Assembly: GCA_027563935.2 (NCBI GenBank)
Contig: CM050448.1
Span: forward strand, 120,392,493 to 120,456,492
Direction of reading: 5' to 3'
DNA: 64,000 nucleotides
From: Costus lasius
Taxonomy: Eukaryota; Streptophyta; Magnoliopsida; Zingiberales; Costaceae
Part shown: one piece after another, positions 12,380 through 25,017 of the stretch
Numbering within the stretch: position 1 is the first letter of the stretch
Layout of the letters: each line of letters opens with the position of its first letter
Translations under genes and position numbers: made by a program
The notes under the pieces: model-generated
Seen by the model: only the letters and a program-made list of their open reading frames with translations
What the model was told of the DNA's origin: nothing
Databases searched by the model: none

Positions 12380-12751
12380 TAACCTGGGTTAGGATTTCTA
12401 ACCTAGATCTCTCATTTTTTGCTCAAAATTTTTTTTTTTAAATTTTTTTTATAAAAATAATCTACTCCTTAAACTCTATTTAATGATATAAAATTTAAAG
12501 TATTTTAGATCATGTATAAGTATAAAATATTTTATATAAAATTATATATTTTTATATAGTAAATATTATTTTATTTTATATGTAATTTTGTATAAGATAT
12601 TTTATATTTATATATGATCTAAAATACCTTAAATTTTATACTATTTGATAAGGTTTAAGGAGTAGATTATTTTTATAAAAAAAAATTTTTTAAAAAAATT
12701 TTTGGGCCAAAAACGAGGTAGGTTAGAAATCCTAACCTGGTACCCAGGTTA
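12380..12751. mobile_element. Foldback MITE directly upstream of the ER coiled-coil gene
   Basis: A near-palindromic element of about 370 bp. The left end TAACCTGGGTTAGGATTTCTAA is mirrored by the right end, where GGTTAGAAATCCTAACC is followed by CCCAGGTTA at 12720-12751. Inner arms also pair: AATCTACTCCTTAAAC at about 12460 with its complement at 12652-12668, and AGTATTTTAGATCAT at about 12499 with its complement near 12617. The AT-rich centre (about 12565) is the axis. No target duplication could be fixed. The whole element could form one long hairpin. It ends about 55 bp before the gene's start codon, so it must lie in the promoter or 5' UTR. Confidence 0.85.
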
Positions 12752-12805
12752 TAAAGGGATCGCGTTGGGTCTTTGGTGAATTGTTTCAAGGAAGGGAGAT
12801 TCTCG

Positions 12806-15800
12806 ATGATGGGGGCTTCGAAGCTGCTGATTGCTTGGATCGTGATCAACCTCGTGTTCGCGGGGGTCTGGGCCAGCGCAGAGGGCGAAGACGAGGTGGA
12901 CGTCGCACCCGACGTCTCGGATTCAGCGCTGATGCTGGAGTTGGAGCAGCTTAGGTCCAAGATCTCCGTTCTAGGTCAGGGAGAGTGCCAGTTCAATCCG
13001 GATATTCTGGTTAAATTGTTAAATCGCTAGTGTATGGGGGAATTTAGGCCAGGTGGTTTTGTTTGGTGATTTTTTACTGATCAATTTCCGAATCTGCCAA
13101 TCATTTCGCTGCTCTTTTTCCGTGTTCCTAAAGATGCTCGTAGTTTAGCACATTCGATTTTCACATTCGGGAAATTCTGTGATTTACATTCCATTTATTC
13201 TCGTTCTGCTTCTCTGATATTCTGAAACTTTGTATCTTTGTCAAGATGTTAGTTGTAAAGTACATGATTTAAAATGTGAAGACTCTTCTTTTGTAGTACT
13301 GATGTGCGTTTGTTGGCTTCTCTCATCACAGAATCTAGCATTTTGGATAGAACACAAGAACTGAAGAGGAAAGATGAGAGCATTGAAAATTTGGAAAAGA
13401 TCATGGAAGTGAAGTCTGCTGCCATTCTTTCATTACAGAGTGAGATAGAATCAGTTCAGGTGAGCTTATAGTCAGAGGAACCCTCAGTTATTCTGGTTAC
13501 TTGTTCTTAATTATCCTGAGTTTTTTATTTGCATATGATTATATAGAAGAAGAGGGCTTTAGACGCAGAGGAGCGTGTTAAAAAGGCGAATGCTCGAGTT
13601 ACTGAACTTGAGAAGCAGGTTCGGTATTACATTTTTAGTTATGAAGTATTTTGTGGAACTTAATTTGTTGCAATGTGCATTCCGTCGGTAGGTAGAGAAA
13701 CTCAAAAATGAAATCGATCTAGAGAACTGGAAAAAGGATTCCTTGGATGCGCAGGCTAGTGATGCTGAAAAGAAAGTGCAGGATCTTAATTTGAAATTGA
13801 AAAATGTGAGTCTAAATTCTGGTCTGTCTTTTTTGTGCTGTTGTTTGCTTGTGGATTATTAGTGTTTCCGTGATGCACCCTTGCACATGTATTAGACTTT
13901 TTTTTGCCTGTTTGTTACAAATAAAAGCCTTTGTCGATGTCAAACTTTTTTTAGTTTCCCTTTTCTTCATGCCCTCCTCCTAGATTTTTAATGAACTTCT
14001 GATGATGTTATAAGCATTTCTTGGATAGAGAACTCTGAATATTTAGATATTTAATGTAGTATTCACCTTTCACTCTGTTTGGTCAAATTATCCAAGCTAC
14101 AGTATATTGATAGTTACTAGCTAGCCGCCAAAATGATTTCTATAATGTTGTGACATGAGGAACTATGAGGTACTACCATAACAGAAAGTGATGTAAGAAT
14201 GAATGGAAACATTTATAGCATCAACAAGAAACTGTACGGACCTTCATGCCTCTGTTAAAAAGAAACAGAGAAGGTAAATATAGAACATTTTACATTGATT
14301 GGCCAATTTTCTTACTTTTGATTTTTTTAAAAAGAAGTCTTCAATCCCACAAATTAGAAGCATGTGAAAATGGCATATCATTTGTTGAGGATGCAATTTT
14401 ATGGTTGGATTGGTTCTTTGCTTTTACTTGAATGCAATATGTAAGATTTGATTAGGTGTATAGTGTATAGAGCAAGGACCTTCTGGTTAGATATTGCTGA
14501 CATGCAATTGGATTATTATTATTATTATTATTTTGAGTTTGTGCATTTCCCTATGTGAAAAATTATAAATTTTCAGACAATTTCCATACTTTGATGCTTA
14601 ACCACTATTTGTGCCAGTAATCGTCATCCATTAGGTGGATATTGTTGTAGTTAGATGACAAATGCTAGAATTTCTTTTATTAACAAAAATAGCAGTGATA
14701 ACAAATTAGATTCTCCGCTTTACCTCCTTCCAAGGTTTAAAAAACTAGTCCGGCGAGCCACCGGATCGGTATGGTACTGGTACGGTACCGGCATACCGAC
14801 GGCAGTGGGGACAGTAATAGCGGGCAGTGGCAGCGTGGAAGGCAGCAGAATCGAACGGCGGAAGTTTCCGCTGTCTGCCATGCTCCGTCCATGCTCCGAC
14901 GACCAGTCCTCCACCAGTACCGGCCAGTTTCGGACTGATTCTCGAAACCATGCTGCCTTCCATATCAAACCATTGTTTTTATAATCTCATACCAGTGCTG
15001 AAGCTATCACATTTAGATTTAGACTTGTGGAATTAAAAGTATATGCATATCACTTGATAACTGTTGTAAACACCCTGTACTTGTTCTTTGTTGTGCACAT
15101 GTACTACATTTGAAGTTTTAAAGCAATTTAGGAATTTACAAAATTTCTAGTGTTTTGTGATAGAGTGATTTAAGTATCGATAGTGGTATCTTCTTTCTTG
15201 TCTCTGTCTCTCTGATAAAGAACTACTGCCTTCTGTCATTTGTATGACCACCTTGTTCTTAGTTTTCATAAGATAGGCATGGATGTAGTGTATGCAAGAC
15301 TTCAGTTTTTCTATCTTTTACATAATTGTAAATGGTTTTATTTCATCTTCTACCTTTTCTTGGTAGATTTGACATTACTCACAGTAAATGTCAGCATATA
15401 TGTTGGTGCTATATTGATTTCTAGTGACATGTTTGTAACTTTCCCCATTATCACCTGTAGCTCCAAAAGATTAATGATGAGCAAAAACGTAGAATTCAGA
15501 AAACTGAGCGTGCTCTTCAAGTCGCAGAGGTTAGTGCTTTCAACCATCACTAAAGGTTTACTTGTTGATATTCATTTACATATTCAAACCTTCTTTAGGA
15601 TATTCATATCCATGTTGAACCTTCTTTAGGAAGAACTTATGAGAGCACAATTGGAAGCTACAGCTAAGTCAAACGAGTTGTCACAAGTAAGAAATTTTAG
15701 TAAATGATGGAATATTAAACATTTGCTCTTACAAGCTTTAGTTTCTTACTTTATAATACAAGAAATCTTCTATACTAGGTTGATTCAATATATTTCATAC

Positions 15801-18800
15801 ACAATCTTCATGGGTTTTCTACCTGCATTATAACTTAGTAACATGTGCCATATCAGCCAACTTTCAATGAATTTTGAGCACCAAGTTTGTTAAAATATTG
15901 TACTGTTTCTTGTATTGAATGTTAGGGAAATGATTCTCTATTTGAAACATTGACAATGCATGCTAATGATGTGTTCTTTTTTTAATATCTCTAATTTCTT
16001 TTATACGAGTCCCAGTTATGGATGGCTTCAAAGATTTCATACCTGAATAGAATTGAATTCCTTCAGTTCTTTTAAGGCTGTGATGGTGTTGGATGACAAT
16101 GCCTCCCTTTTATTGTATTTCTATTCATATCAACTATTTAAGGAAGGTGGACAGATTACCCACCAAATTCCTAATATTGATCTTGTTGGCTTTGTTTGAC
16201 ATTTTTTCAAAGTTTATGGCATTAAAAATTAGATGAGCAAACAAACACACACTTGTGCAATTTGTTGCTAGGATAATGTGAGTGATAGTTTATACAGTGG
16301 TGTTAATGGATATATGGATTTAATAACATTAGTAAGTGCTGGGTAGTTTATGTAGAAGTGTGATTGCTTAGTTATTTCCATGAAGGAAGTGGGGGAAGAA
16401 TTGTGAAGGTATGTCCAACTTAATAGGTATACTACTATTAACTTGAGCTGAGTATGTTAAATTGGACCATGTGATTTTAGGTTCATTAAGTTTATAGTTC
16501 AATCCTTTTATTAAGAAGGTCATGGTATTAGAGCTAAGGTATTAAAAATCGGTCCATACTATCTAATATGATCAATATATACTGATTCTACCTTGCATGA
16601 GTATATCATGTAGGGTTGGTACCCACCATATTTACATGGGATCAATACACTACTCTTGATCGGTATTTTAAACCTTGACAGAGCATAATATTATAGATGG
16701 TTAGAGTCCAATAGAAAAGAGTTGCTATGGATGTTGGAGCCTGGACTATTCTTGACTACAAATTAGGTCTTGTCAAGTCTAAGTGGAAGAGATTGGGATA
16801 TTTTGGTTTAGTTCATATAGAAGCGGGAGTGGAAGACCTAGTGAACTTACTACTATTAACTTCGATTCAAATAGTTTAAATTAGGCCATGTGGTTTTAAG
16901 CTTATCAGCTTAATGAGTTAGTTTTCTTATTAAGTGAATTATAACATAAGTGTTTGTGTATAAATTGTCATAATGATGTTAGTGAATTTTGTGTCTAGTT
17001 AGGCTTTCTTACTGTCTAAATCCTTTGAACAAGCTTGGAATATAATGAAATAGGTACACTTGGAGTCAACAATTTGAAAAGTTGAGTTTGGACTTTAGAA
17101 CCAACTGCTACTGCACGTTTGCAATTGGTCGGAGTAGGGAAGCAAAAGTAGAAGCAGGGGTGTTTGTGGTTGCTGAGCTAGTTGGGAGATTTATGTGTGC
17201 ATGGAAGTAGGGGCCTCACACTGTCACTGCCTCTAATGCTAACGCGGTGCACCGTATGCCTTCAACACTGGGTTGAGTCGCCGGGGCCACAGCGGTTTCA
17301 GGGAGGGGAGAGTGGGGTCAGCCGACTATAGGAGGTGGGTGTGGGGGCATACTTCAATGCCTCTAACACTTGCTTGAGTTGTCGGGGCCTTTCGACGAGG
17401 GGAGTGTGGGGACAGTCAGTTGGAGGAGGTGGGGACGGGATTCGACTGCGAGCGTGGGAGCGGCAGTTTGATGTATAGATTACTAAGCTAGTTAACAGGC
17501 TGGTAAATCTTTTGCTACTATGTTATTCACCGTGCTTATGATATTGTTAATCTGGTGATAGTCGCCTTATTTTCATGCGACAAGATCATAACAGTTTAGG
17601 GTGTTTAATATGCTAGGTAACAGGGAGATGAGAGATTAACCTTATGCCGCTTGTCTGTCCTCAGAATGACATCTCCACTCTTGGTAGATTGCCCAAACTC
17701 TTTATCTAGTCAGGAAACAGAATCGAACAGAGTTTCATCCTGAAACAGAGGCCGTTTGTTCAACATGCTTCCTGCTCTTGGCCTGCCTGTAATATGAAAT
17801 GCTGGCAAATGCCCTGTACTTCTACGGCTCAAGAATACATGATATTCTTTATATATCGGTGTTCTCACTTTTGGATCTTTATTGTATAAAATAATTCACT
17901 CCATTATTTGTGGAATTAGGTTGATGCTTACGAAGTTTGCATAGTGCAAAGCAACCTCATTATTGGGAGCCTCTGTGCAACCTTTATTTTCTAGTGTAAT
18001 TTGCTTAAAAAATTGTGGTCTTGTTTGGGTTTCCATGATAACAGGGTTCTGATGTCCAGAACTAGACCATCGGTTTTCTTGGTAGCATCAACGTGCAAAG
18101 GCTACTTTATGCTTGTATGACGATGACATTGTGTTGTGAAGAACCACACAATACATATGATATGCCATTCGACCTAATATGTTTCAGACATGCACTTCAG
18201 AGTTTTCTTTTGGCTACACAATGTTTGTATTTTGTATTGCGTGCAATAGCTGAGCAGGAAGTTAGCCTGGTTCCATTTTTATTACTTTTCAGGCTCATGG
18301 AGCATGGTTCCCACCGTGGCTTGCTATTCATGTCAATCGTTATCAGGTACATGTCATGTATGAAATGTTAGAAGCTTTTCGTATGCATGTTGAGGACATC
18401 CATGATAACGTGCTGTCCCTATCAGGAACTAGCAGCAACTCACTGGAACGAGCATGCCAAACCTGCGATAGATGTTTTCCTTCAAAAGGTTCTTCTTTTG
18501 GCATGTTCAGTGTTTTGCTTTAGATTCACCAATCAATATGTGACATTTTTTTACTCACAAATTTTATCTAACATTATCTTTAGCATCTAATAAAACGTTT
18601 TCTCTCAGGCATCGGAGAAGTCAATTCAGGCACAAAAATTTTTGGAGCCCCATATGGAAACTGTCAAAACTGTATGTTGCTTGTTAACAAATATTTCCTG
18701 AAAATTCTTGTTTATGTCAATACATCTGCATAATTTTAAATGAAAATGTCCCTGCTCGTGGTTGATTGAGAAGGCTCATAATTAAGATACTTGATAATCA

Positions 18801-21800
18801 GTTCTATGCTCAAAGCTTCATGCTATGACATGTTCTAGTTACACGTATATTTGAAATAGTTGATATTTAATGTGGATTATCACATTTCTAATTATCTTTT
18901 TGTCTGTGTAGGTATGGATTCCTGCTATTCAAGAACGGTGGATCATTCTTGTAACAAGGGCAGAACCCTATGTGCAAAATATATCAACTAAAACCAAAGA
19001 AGCTTATCACACTTATAAAACTACCATAACCACACATTTAGTCAAATTACAGCAACTAGCAGATCCCTACTTCCAGGTACTTATGGAACTCTCTATTCTT
19101 TGGCATGAACACATGCTTCTGGTGTGGTAATATTTTCTTTTTTTTTTCATGCTTCTGAAATTTCCAATGTCTGATATTAGGTAGCCAAGGAATTTTCTAA
19201 ACCTTATATAAATCAAGTTGCTACTATCACCAAACCTCATGTTGAAAAGGTTCGAGTTGTTTTGAGTCCCTACTCAAAGCATGTAGTTCATTCTTATGGA
19301 AAGTTTCTCAAATCAGTAAATACTTACCACCACCAGGTACCTTTGACTTATCTTTGTAACAATTCGAACATAATTTGTTATGTTATTGTTTATGCTTTAC
19401 TTTGAGGACGTGATCTCTTATGAAAGGGTTATCTTGTTATCCTAGTGATTTGGGAACAGGAGACGAGAGAAGAGTCCTTGCACCAAATAGGTGAGGATGG
19501 CTTAGAAAGGAGGCCTTGCCCCTGTTGAATCAATAATTCATCATAATATGTCGCTGTCACAACACATGACCTAATTAACTATTCCCGCAATACTTGACCT
19601 AGTGCCCTAACATAACTAAATCAATATAAATTACAATGTATAAATTAAAATTCCATAAACTGTCGTATTATTTTCCTTCAATAAAAACTCATTTCTTATG
19701 AGTTGAAATAACCTATGAACTTGCTGGACAACATTGCCTACTTGCATGTCATTATTCCCTCATATCTTTTCTAAAATTTCATGAATTCTATTCTTTTGTT
19801 ATTTTTTGCAATATTTTTTGATCTTTCTTGTTTGTGCTAATGTCTTCTTTCTTTTTATTTTTTCCTTTAAGTCTAGTGGCCATGTACATGCAACTTTCGT
19901 GCATCCATACTTTGAAGGCTTTCTAGAGTAGCATAGGCTTCAAGATGTAGGCGATTTTCATAGGAGGCTAGTGAAGCCTCCCATGAAAAGAATGGTTGGG
20001 TAACATTCTTCTATTTCTCTTTTTTTGATTGGTGGTGTAGCCAAGAGTTAAAGTGTCTCTTGTGTTTGGGATGAATTGGCAATGAAATGAGCGGTGTCAA
20101 AAGTGTGGTGATAATTTAGGGTAGAAGTTGAGGAATGGAGTGACTATCCTAGTGATCCTTGTCCCTATACTGAACAAGGATTGTAGTTGGTTACCGCAAA
20201 TTAATTGTTGTGGATTGGTCATTGTGAAGGAACACTTGGGTTTTAACACCAACTGATGCAAGACTAGAGGAGATGAGAATGGGGTCTTGTCCCCAAAGGG
20301 AGTGAGACTAAGAATTGGAAACTTACACATTAATTAATCATAACATTTCCTCCTTAAAAGACTTGAGCCCTATAAATAACCTTTCATAAAATATAATAAC
20401 CATAAAATAAAATTCTACACTAACATACGTAATTAACTAATTCTTTAACGCTTGGTAAAACCCATACTTGAAGCCCTATGAGAGAAAGTTCATTGTATTG
20501 AAACTTATAAGGTTAATCTCTTCTAGAAGATTTATAGTAAACTTTCTTTGAGAAAGGGAGACACTGACTTTGATAAGAAACTTCAATATCTAAAAATAAT
20601 GAGGACTACTACAAAGTGGTTATAAAGATGTGCCTAATTATCTGAGATCTCTAGAGTGTCACCATTTGGAAGTAAAATACATCAAGATAAATAGCTAGAA
20701 TAATATTACCAAAAAGTATTTGAAGAATGAAAGATCGAATGATCAAATTTGCTATACTGGAATACTACTGCACTCATAACTTGTGAAAATTTTGGAACCA
20801 TGCTTTGACCTTTGTTTAATACCATAGCTTTATCAAGTTTCAAACTACCCCATTGAGCAACATACCTTTAGCATTGCTCTTGTAAAGTTCCTGTAATAAA
20901 TTGTTATAGATGAAAACAGTAGTGATATCAAGTTGATGAAATTGTTAGCTTAAATTAATAGTCAGACAAAAAATTGAAGACTTAAGATAGTTAACTAGAG
21001 AGAACATATCAAAATAACCTACACTATAAGTTTGTAAGAACCCCCTTTTCTATAAGCCTTCCATGCAATGACCAACTATGCTATTGCTATCTAAACAATA
21101 ACCTTTTGGTACAAGTTTTGCCTTGTAACGATCAATTGTCATGATGTATACCCATTTGGGGTGCCATTATATGTACTCCAAGTGAATGAAAGAGATACTA
21201 ATGCACGTGCTTTTCAAGTGCAAGGTTTCCATTTCTTTGTTCATTGTATGTTTCCACTCATGAAATAGAATAGTCTCGTTAAAGAACTTAAATAACTTTT
21301 AAACAGTGATATCTAACGAGGAAAAATGCACGAAAATATGGAGATAAACAATTATAGAAGATATAGTGAAACATAGAACTCATAATCAATAGGACTAGGG
21401 GTAAGATTTGCAAGCTGATAATGATAAGCGTTGAACCTTGATATAACACCTTATGTCATGCCCCAATAAGGGTTGAACCTTGATACGACACCTTGGTGTT
21501 GACTAAACTCTATTTCAACCTCGAAGTGCAACAATTTATTGCTGCTCAAATAATCACAATCCAACACTACACACATAATAAATTCTAAATATAACCTGCG
21601 TATCAACATTAAGTTTTACATAACTCACATTTTTATCTAACTCTTACACCCCTTCCTAAAATAAAACTACAATACCCAAGTCACCCAAGCTTTTAGGTGC
21701 TCTATACACCTATCTCTCGATCTCTACCTAAACTTGGAGGCAAAGACAAAGGAAGTAAGGAGAGTGCTAAGTAGGAATTATAATAAAATGATATATATAC

Positions 21801-22604
21801 CTAGGATTTAGGAACAAGATAAACAAATAATTATTTTCTACATGCCATAAATCATTGTAAAGAAAATATAATATCAAAAGAAAATATATTCATGCATACA
21901 TGCCATGAAATCATAGAGCTATGACCACAAACGAACCACACTATTGAGTAAAGTGTTTCCACTTTTAGCTTATAGAATAAAATGAGCACCTCCGACAATT
22001 CATGACCCGGCATTGTCACAACCAGACTGTGAGCCTTAGTTTACACCAATATAATCCGGTGGCCTATAGACAACTACAACCAAAGCCGTGGTCCAAAATC
22101 CAACTTGAGTGTACATTCTTGATGAGTTGAATATGAAAATGTGCGATCACATTCAAGTTTATGATTTTGTTTGATCTTGTTGCAGATCCAAGTTGACATC
22201 CAGGAACATTTCAAAAAGCATGAACTAACAAAACCTCTTGCTACAAAAGAGCTAGTGTGGTTTTTGGTATATCCTTCTCACTCTTTATATATATGCTTGA
22301 TTGCTTGATTTATGTTGGTCGGCAATGTGACAGTTATGATATGGATGTTCAGGCTTCTGTGCTTTTGGCATTACCTATTTTCCTAGTATACAAACTCTTG
22401 TCAGATATGTTCTGGTTAGTTGGTGTTCTTTTGCAACCTCATCTAATGCATTTCATCCATCCGCTCCTTTTTTATCTGATAATATAAGTTGATTGTTTCA
22501 TTTTCCTTGTTTGTTTCAGCTATAAAGAGACAGAAAAACCGTCCAAGAATAGCCATGCGAACCGCACACATCGCAAACCTAAGCATAAGCATGCCGACAA
22601 GTAG
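12806..22604 (+). CDS. ER-type coiled-coil membrane protein (Arabidopsis At2g24420/At4g31340-like)
   Basis: Fourteen exons join in frame to 445 aa: 12806-12974, 13332-13459, 13547-13618, 13692-13805, 15461-15529, 15630-15686, 18293-18346, 18426-18488, 18609-18671, 18912-19076, 19181-19336, 22186-22266, 22353-22414 and 22520-22604. Residues about 5-25 ([19 protein letters not shown]) form a signal peptide or anchor. An acidic linker and a coiled coil follow to about 203. Then comes a conserved block ([11 protein letters not shown].., Q/K-rich helices) and a hydrophobic segment [20 protein letters not shown] (398-417) before a basic, His/Lys-rich tail ([11 protein letters not shown]). As I recall, Arabidopsis relatives of about 440 aa are annotated only as myosin-heavy-chain or DNA-repair-ATPase related; no biochemical role is established, and those names reflect coiled-coil similarity. 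Luminal or membrane placement is inferred from the two hydrophobic segments. An ATG at 12773 is in frame but gives a poor signal peptide; 12806 or 12809 is preferred. Introns 4, 6 and 11 are long and carry repeats. Confidence 0.9.
14512..14533. repeat. (ATT)n microsatellite
   Basis: About seven ATT units in intron 4 of the ER coiled-coil gene. Confidence 0.9.
14731..14952. mobile_element. Small TIR element, GGTACCGG-rich family, copy 1
   Basis: Starts CAAGGTTTAAAAAACTAGTC and ends with the inverted counterpart (GGACTGATTCTCGAAACCATG); about 16 of 22 terminal positions match. The GC-rich core contains GGTACTGGTACGGTACCGG. The flanks CCTCCTTC and CTGCCTTC share 6 of 8 bases and may be an eroded 8-bp target duplication, which would be hAT-like. 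It lies in intron 4. Reading frames over the GC-rich core are not genes. Confidence 0.7.
16425..16940. repeat. Diverged direct duplication in intron 6
   Basis: A block beginning ACTACTATTAACTT, then TTAAATTRGRCCATGTGRTTTTA, then a TTATTAAG run, occurs at about 16428-16520 and again at about 16848-16940. The TIR element at 16544-16677 lies between the copies. It looks like an old duplicated repeat of unknown class. Confidence 0.55.
16544..16677. mobile_element. Small TIR element, GGTACCGG-rich family, copy 2
   Basis: Left end CTAAGGTATTAAAAATCGGT and right end GATCGGTATTTTAAACCTTG are inverted counterparts. Length about 134 bp, in intron 6 of the ER coiled-coil gene. Internally deleted relative to copy 1. 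Confidence 0.6.
17215..17460. repeat. GC-rich tandem duplication in intron 6
   Basis: Two diverged units of about 120 bp, each with TCAAYGCCT or TTCAACACT, then TTGAGTYGYCGGGGCC, then GGGGAGWGTGGGG, then GGAGGTGGG. The block is far more GC-rich than the intron around it. No coding frame is recognised. Confidence 0.5.
20850..21290 (-). pseudogene. Ty1-copia reverse-transcriptase remnant
   Basis: On the minus strand, broken by stops, short stretches match the copia pol block before the RT active site: a [12 protein letters not shown] segment at about 21260-21225 and HPKWVY...[13 protein letters not shown] at about 21160-21100, which corresponds to the family's GCKWVYK...ERYKARLVAKG. It lies inside the 2.85-kb intron 11 of the ER coiled-coil gene, antisense to it. 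No LTRs were matched to it. Confidence 0.6.
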
Positions 22605-22694
22605 AATTGGTTATTTTAAGATTGTGGTTCTTGTATTCAAGGTAAGCCTCCTCGTCTCTGTTGTTTAAGGTAAACCTCCTTGTCTCTTATGTTC
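22605..22694 (+). promoter_or_regulatory. 3' UTR start with duplicated splice donor
   Basis: Thirty-seven bases after the stop is an excellent donor (TTCAAG/GTAAGCC, exon end 22641). A 28-bp tandem copy of the donor region follows (22639-22666 and 22667-22694), giving a second weaker donor AAG/GTAAACC at 22669. Splicing here is inferred. Confidence 0.5.
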
Positions 22695-23329
22695 CTGCAT
22701 AATCTGATGAAGAATTTGAATATAGATGAAACTGTGATTATTGATGATTAATTGTCATAGCATGGGCATATATCTCTAGTCGCTTCACATGTGAATAGGT
22801 CATCTCCCTTTTTCGCCAACTTATTGGCGTGTACTCACCTCTCGCCTCTATCTATCCCTAATTTTGCTTAATTTCACATTTTTTTTATGAATATATCATG
22901 AGACTCCACCTGACCTTGTTTTCTTCTAAAAAAAATTCATTACTTTCTTTTTTCATCAAAGATCTTCTATTGTTTAAGTTTTGAAATAAGGATGAAGTAA
23001 ATTAATGGACCACTCTCGTCCAATTTTTTAACAGGCGAGTATAGAGTAACTTGATAGGATTTTTGTATGTTCATCAAGTAATCCTGAATTGAATAACTTT
23101 TTTTGTGTATTATTTATATTCATTTTTTAAAACAAAGACAACGTTTTTGGTTTGGATGTTGGAGGTTCGAACTATGAAGAAGAATATACTAGTATTTTTT
23201 TACATATGATCATGTTTGTTTCGAGGTTTTACAGAACTTGTGCATGTGGCATATGTTGAGTCATCGTGTGGAGCATACACGGTATGCAAGAGCACATGCA
23301 AAGTATGGGTTGTTATATATAAAACCTTA

Positions 23330-24235
23330 ATTTATATTGGTAAAGAATGTGATTGACTTAGAATGTAATCCTCTTTGTTGACATGCCTATTGGTACAAGT
23401 GTTTGCGTAATGACCAACTTCGCCACATATAAAACATTTGCATTTTGTACTGCCGGGCTTTTTCTTCTTGAATTTTCTCACATGATTCTTGTGAGGATGC
23501 GATTTATATGTCGAAGCTTTGCGAAGATATTTCTTTGGTCCGGAGCTTGAAGAATAAACTCCAGGACAGAAATTGACTGACAGAAAGAGAAATCCTTGGC
23601 TTGACGATTAATTTCGTTCTGCTTACAAATTTCTTGTAAGACAGAATATGTAAAGTGAATCCTTGGGGCAACCTCTATAGTCATCCGAGGATATTTTTCT
23701 TTCCATATTTCAAGGATCTTTGTATTAAAAGGTGGCGGTAGTTTTCGAAAATACCGATCAGATATGTTCGCTGATTAAACTGCTACGCCGGTTTTTGAGG
23801 GCAGAGAAAGATATTGATTTGAGTACTGTACAATATCCTTCATGCTTGTAATCTTTAATTGTTCGAGGTCAAGAACCGCCTGGTTTTGCATTTGAGTATA
23901 GCCTCGATATTCGTCATATTGCAATAATATTTGATGAACTTGAGTAGTTACATTCGAAGTGTCATCAGCAGTCATGGTGAGTTGTTGATTTTCAGTAGGG
24001 AATGTTGTCCGCCAATTCTGAAAATACAGTTTAGTTGTTTCACCTAATAAATTTTCAATGTAAATTACCTTATCCGTGTTATCCGTAAATGTTTTGTTTG
24101 CACAATGGGTAATCGTATTAGATTCCCATCTTCGGAATATGTCATCCCATAAAGAAATATCGACGCCAAGCTGTAAAATAGAGCCACTATGTACATTTGC
24201 GGCTGGCAGAGCAGGAAGTGAATCAATTTTTGGCG
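23330..24235 (-). pseudogene. Caulimovirid coat-protein-like region with zinc knuckle
   Basis: The minus-strand reading contains a CxCxxCxxxxHxxxxC zinc-knuckle pattern at about 23445-23395, preceded by a Lys-rich stretch. That cysteine spacing is characteristic of Caulimoviridae coat proteins. Upstream segments (about 24220-23500) are acidic to neutral and polar as expected. At least two stop codons or frame changes interrupt it (near 24060 and 23775). Confidence 0.8.
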
Positions 24236-24346
24236 GTTTGGGATGTCGAGGTTGAGAAGTCCTCGCCTCGGGAAAAAGTTCTCAGACTCGGTGAGGGAGA
24301 GAAGTGTCTGCTTGAGCGACTGGTCCAAAACCAGGTTGGGAGGTGA

Positions 24347-25017
24347 CCGGAGGCTAAAGAGGCTAAGCAAAGCATCTTGCTTTTGCAATCTGGCCGACAT
24401 CTTTATAATAGTGGTATTTCATCTTTGTGGTAGTAGTGTATGGAGGAATTTTCTTTTTGTTGTCCTGTCACAATCAAGGTGTACGAATATTCTCTTTTGT
24501 CTTTTTGTACAGATTTGATGCTCGACGTAAGATCGTGGTAATTCTTATTACACTACCTTTATTCGTCACCACCCAAATAGCCATCGAAATCATTATCTGA
24601 GTCATAATGATGACCCATGCCTTCATAGCGATCATGATCATTCCGAAACCATACTGTAAAGTAGGAGGCTTGTCAACAATAAGGTTAAAACAATCTGACC
24701 AGATTTCAAAATAGTGTGGTGGATAATCATAGACATCGACTTCATAAGTTTGGGGGCCATAGATGTTGGAGTATCAAGGTGTGACCAAATCCTGAGCCCA
24801 AATATGCTCAAAATGGACTTTAATAACCCTATGAGTCGGTTGATATCCGTTGTTTTTAAACCTTGGAAATGAAGAGTATATAGTTAATACTCTAAATGAA
24901 TCCTGAGTGACGACTTCACGTAAGGCTAAGGATAAGAAATATGGAGTGTCCAAATTTAAATCCAATTGACATATCATCTCATGCTCGTATAAGTCTTTCA
25001 TAAAATCATAATCCTAG
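24347..25017 (-). repeat. Inverted-repeat arm 1 of the caulimovirid insertion
   Basis: About 670 bp that reappears inverted at 25543-26216 with high similarity by eye (scattered substitutions and few small indels). It encodes the frame lying downstream of RNase H. The arms are separated by about 525 bp (25018-25542). Confidence 0.9.

Noticed and set aside
14655..14984. Coding frames across 14655-14984 on both strands
   Set aside because: They coincide with the TIR element at 14731-14952 inside an intron.
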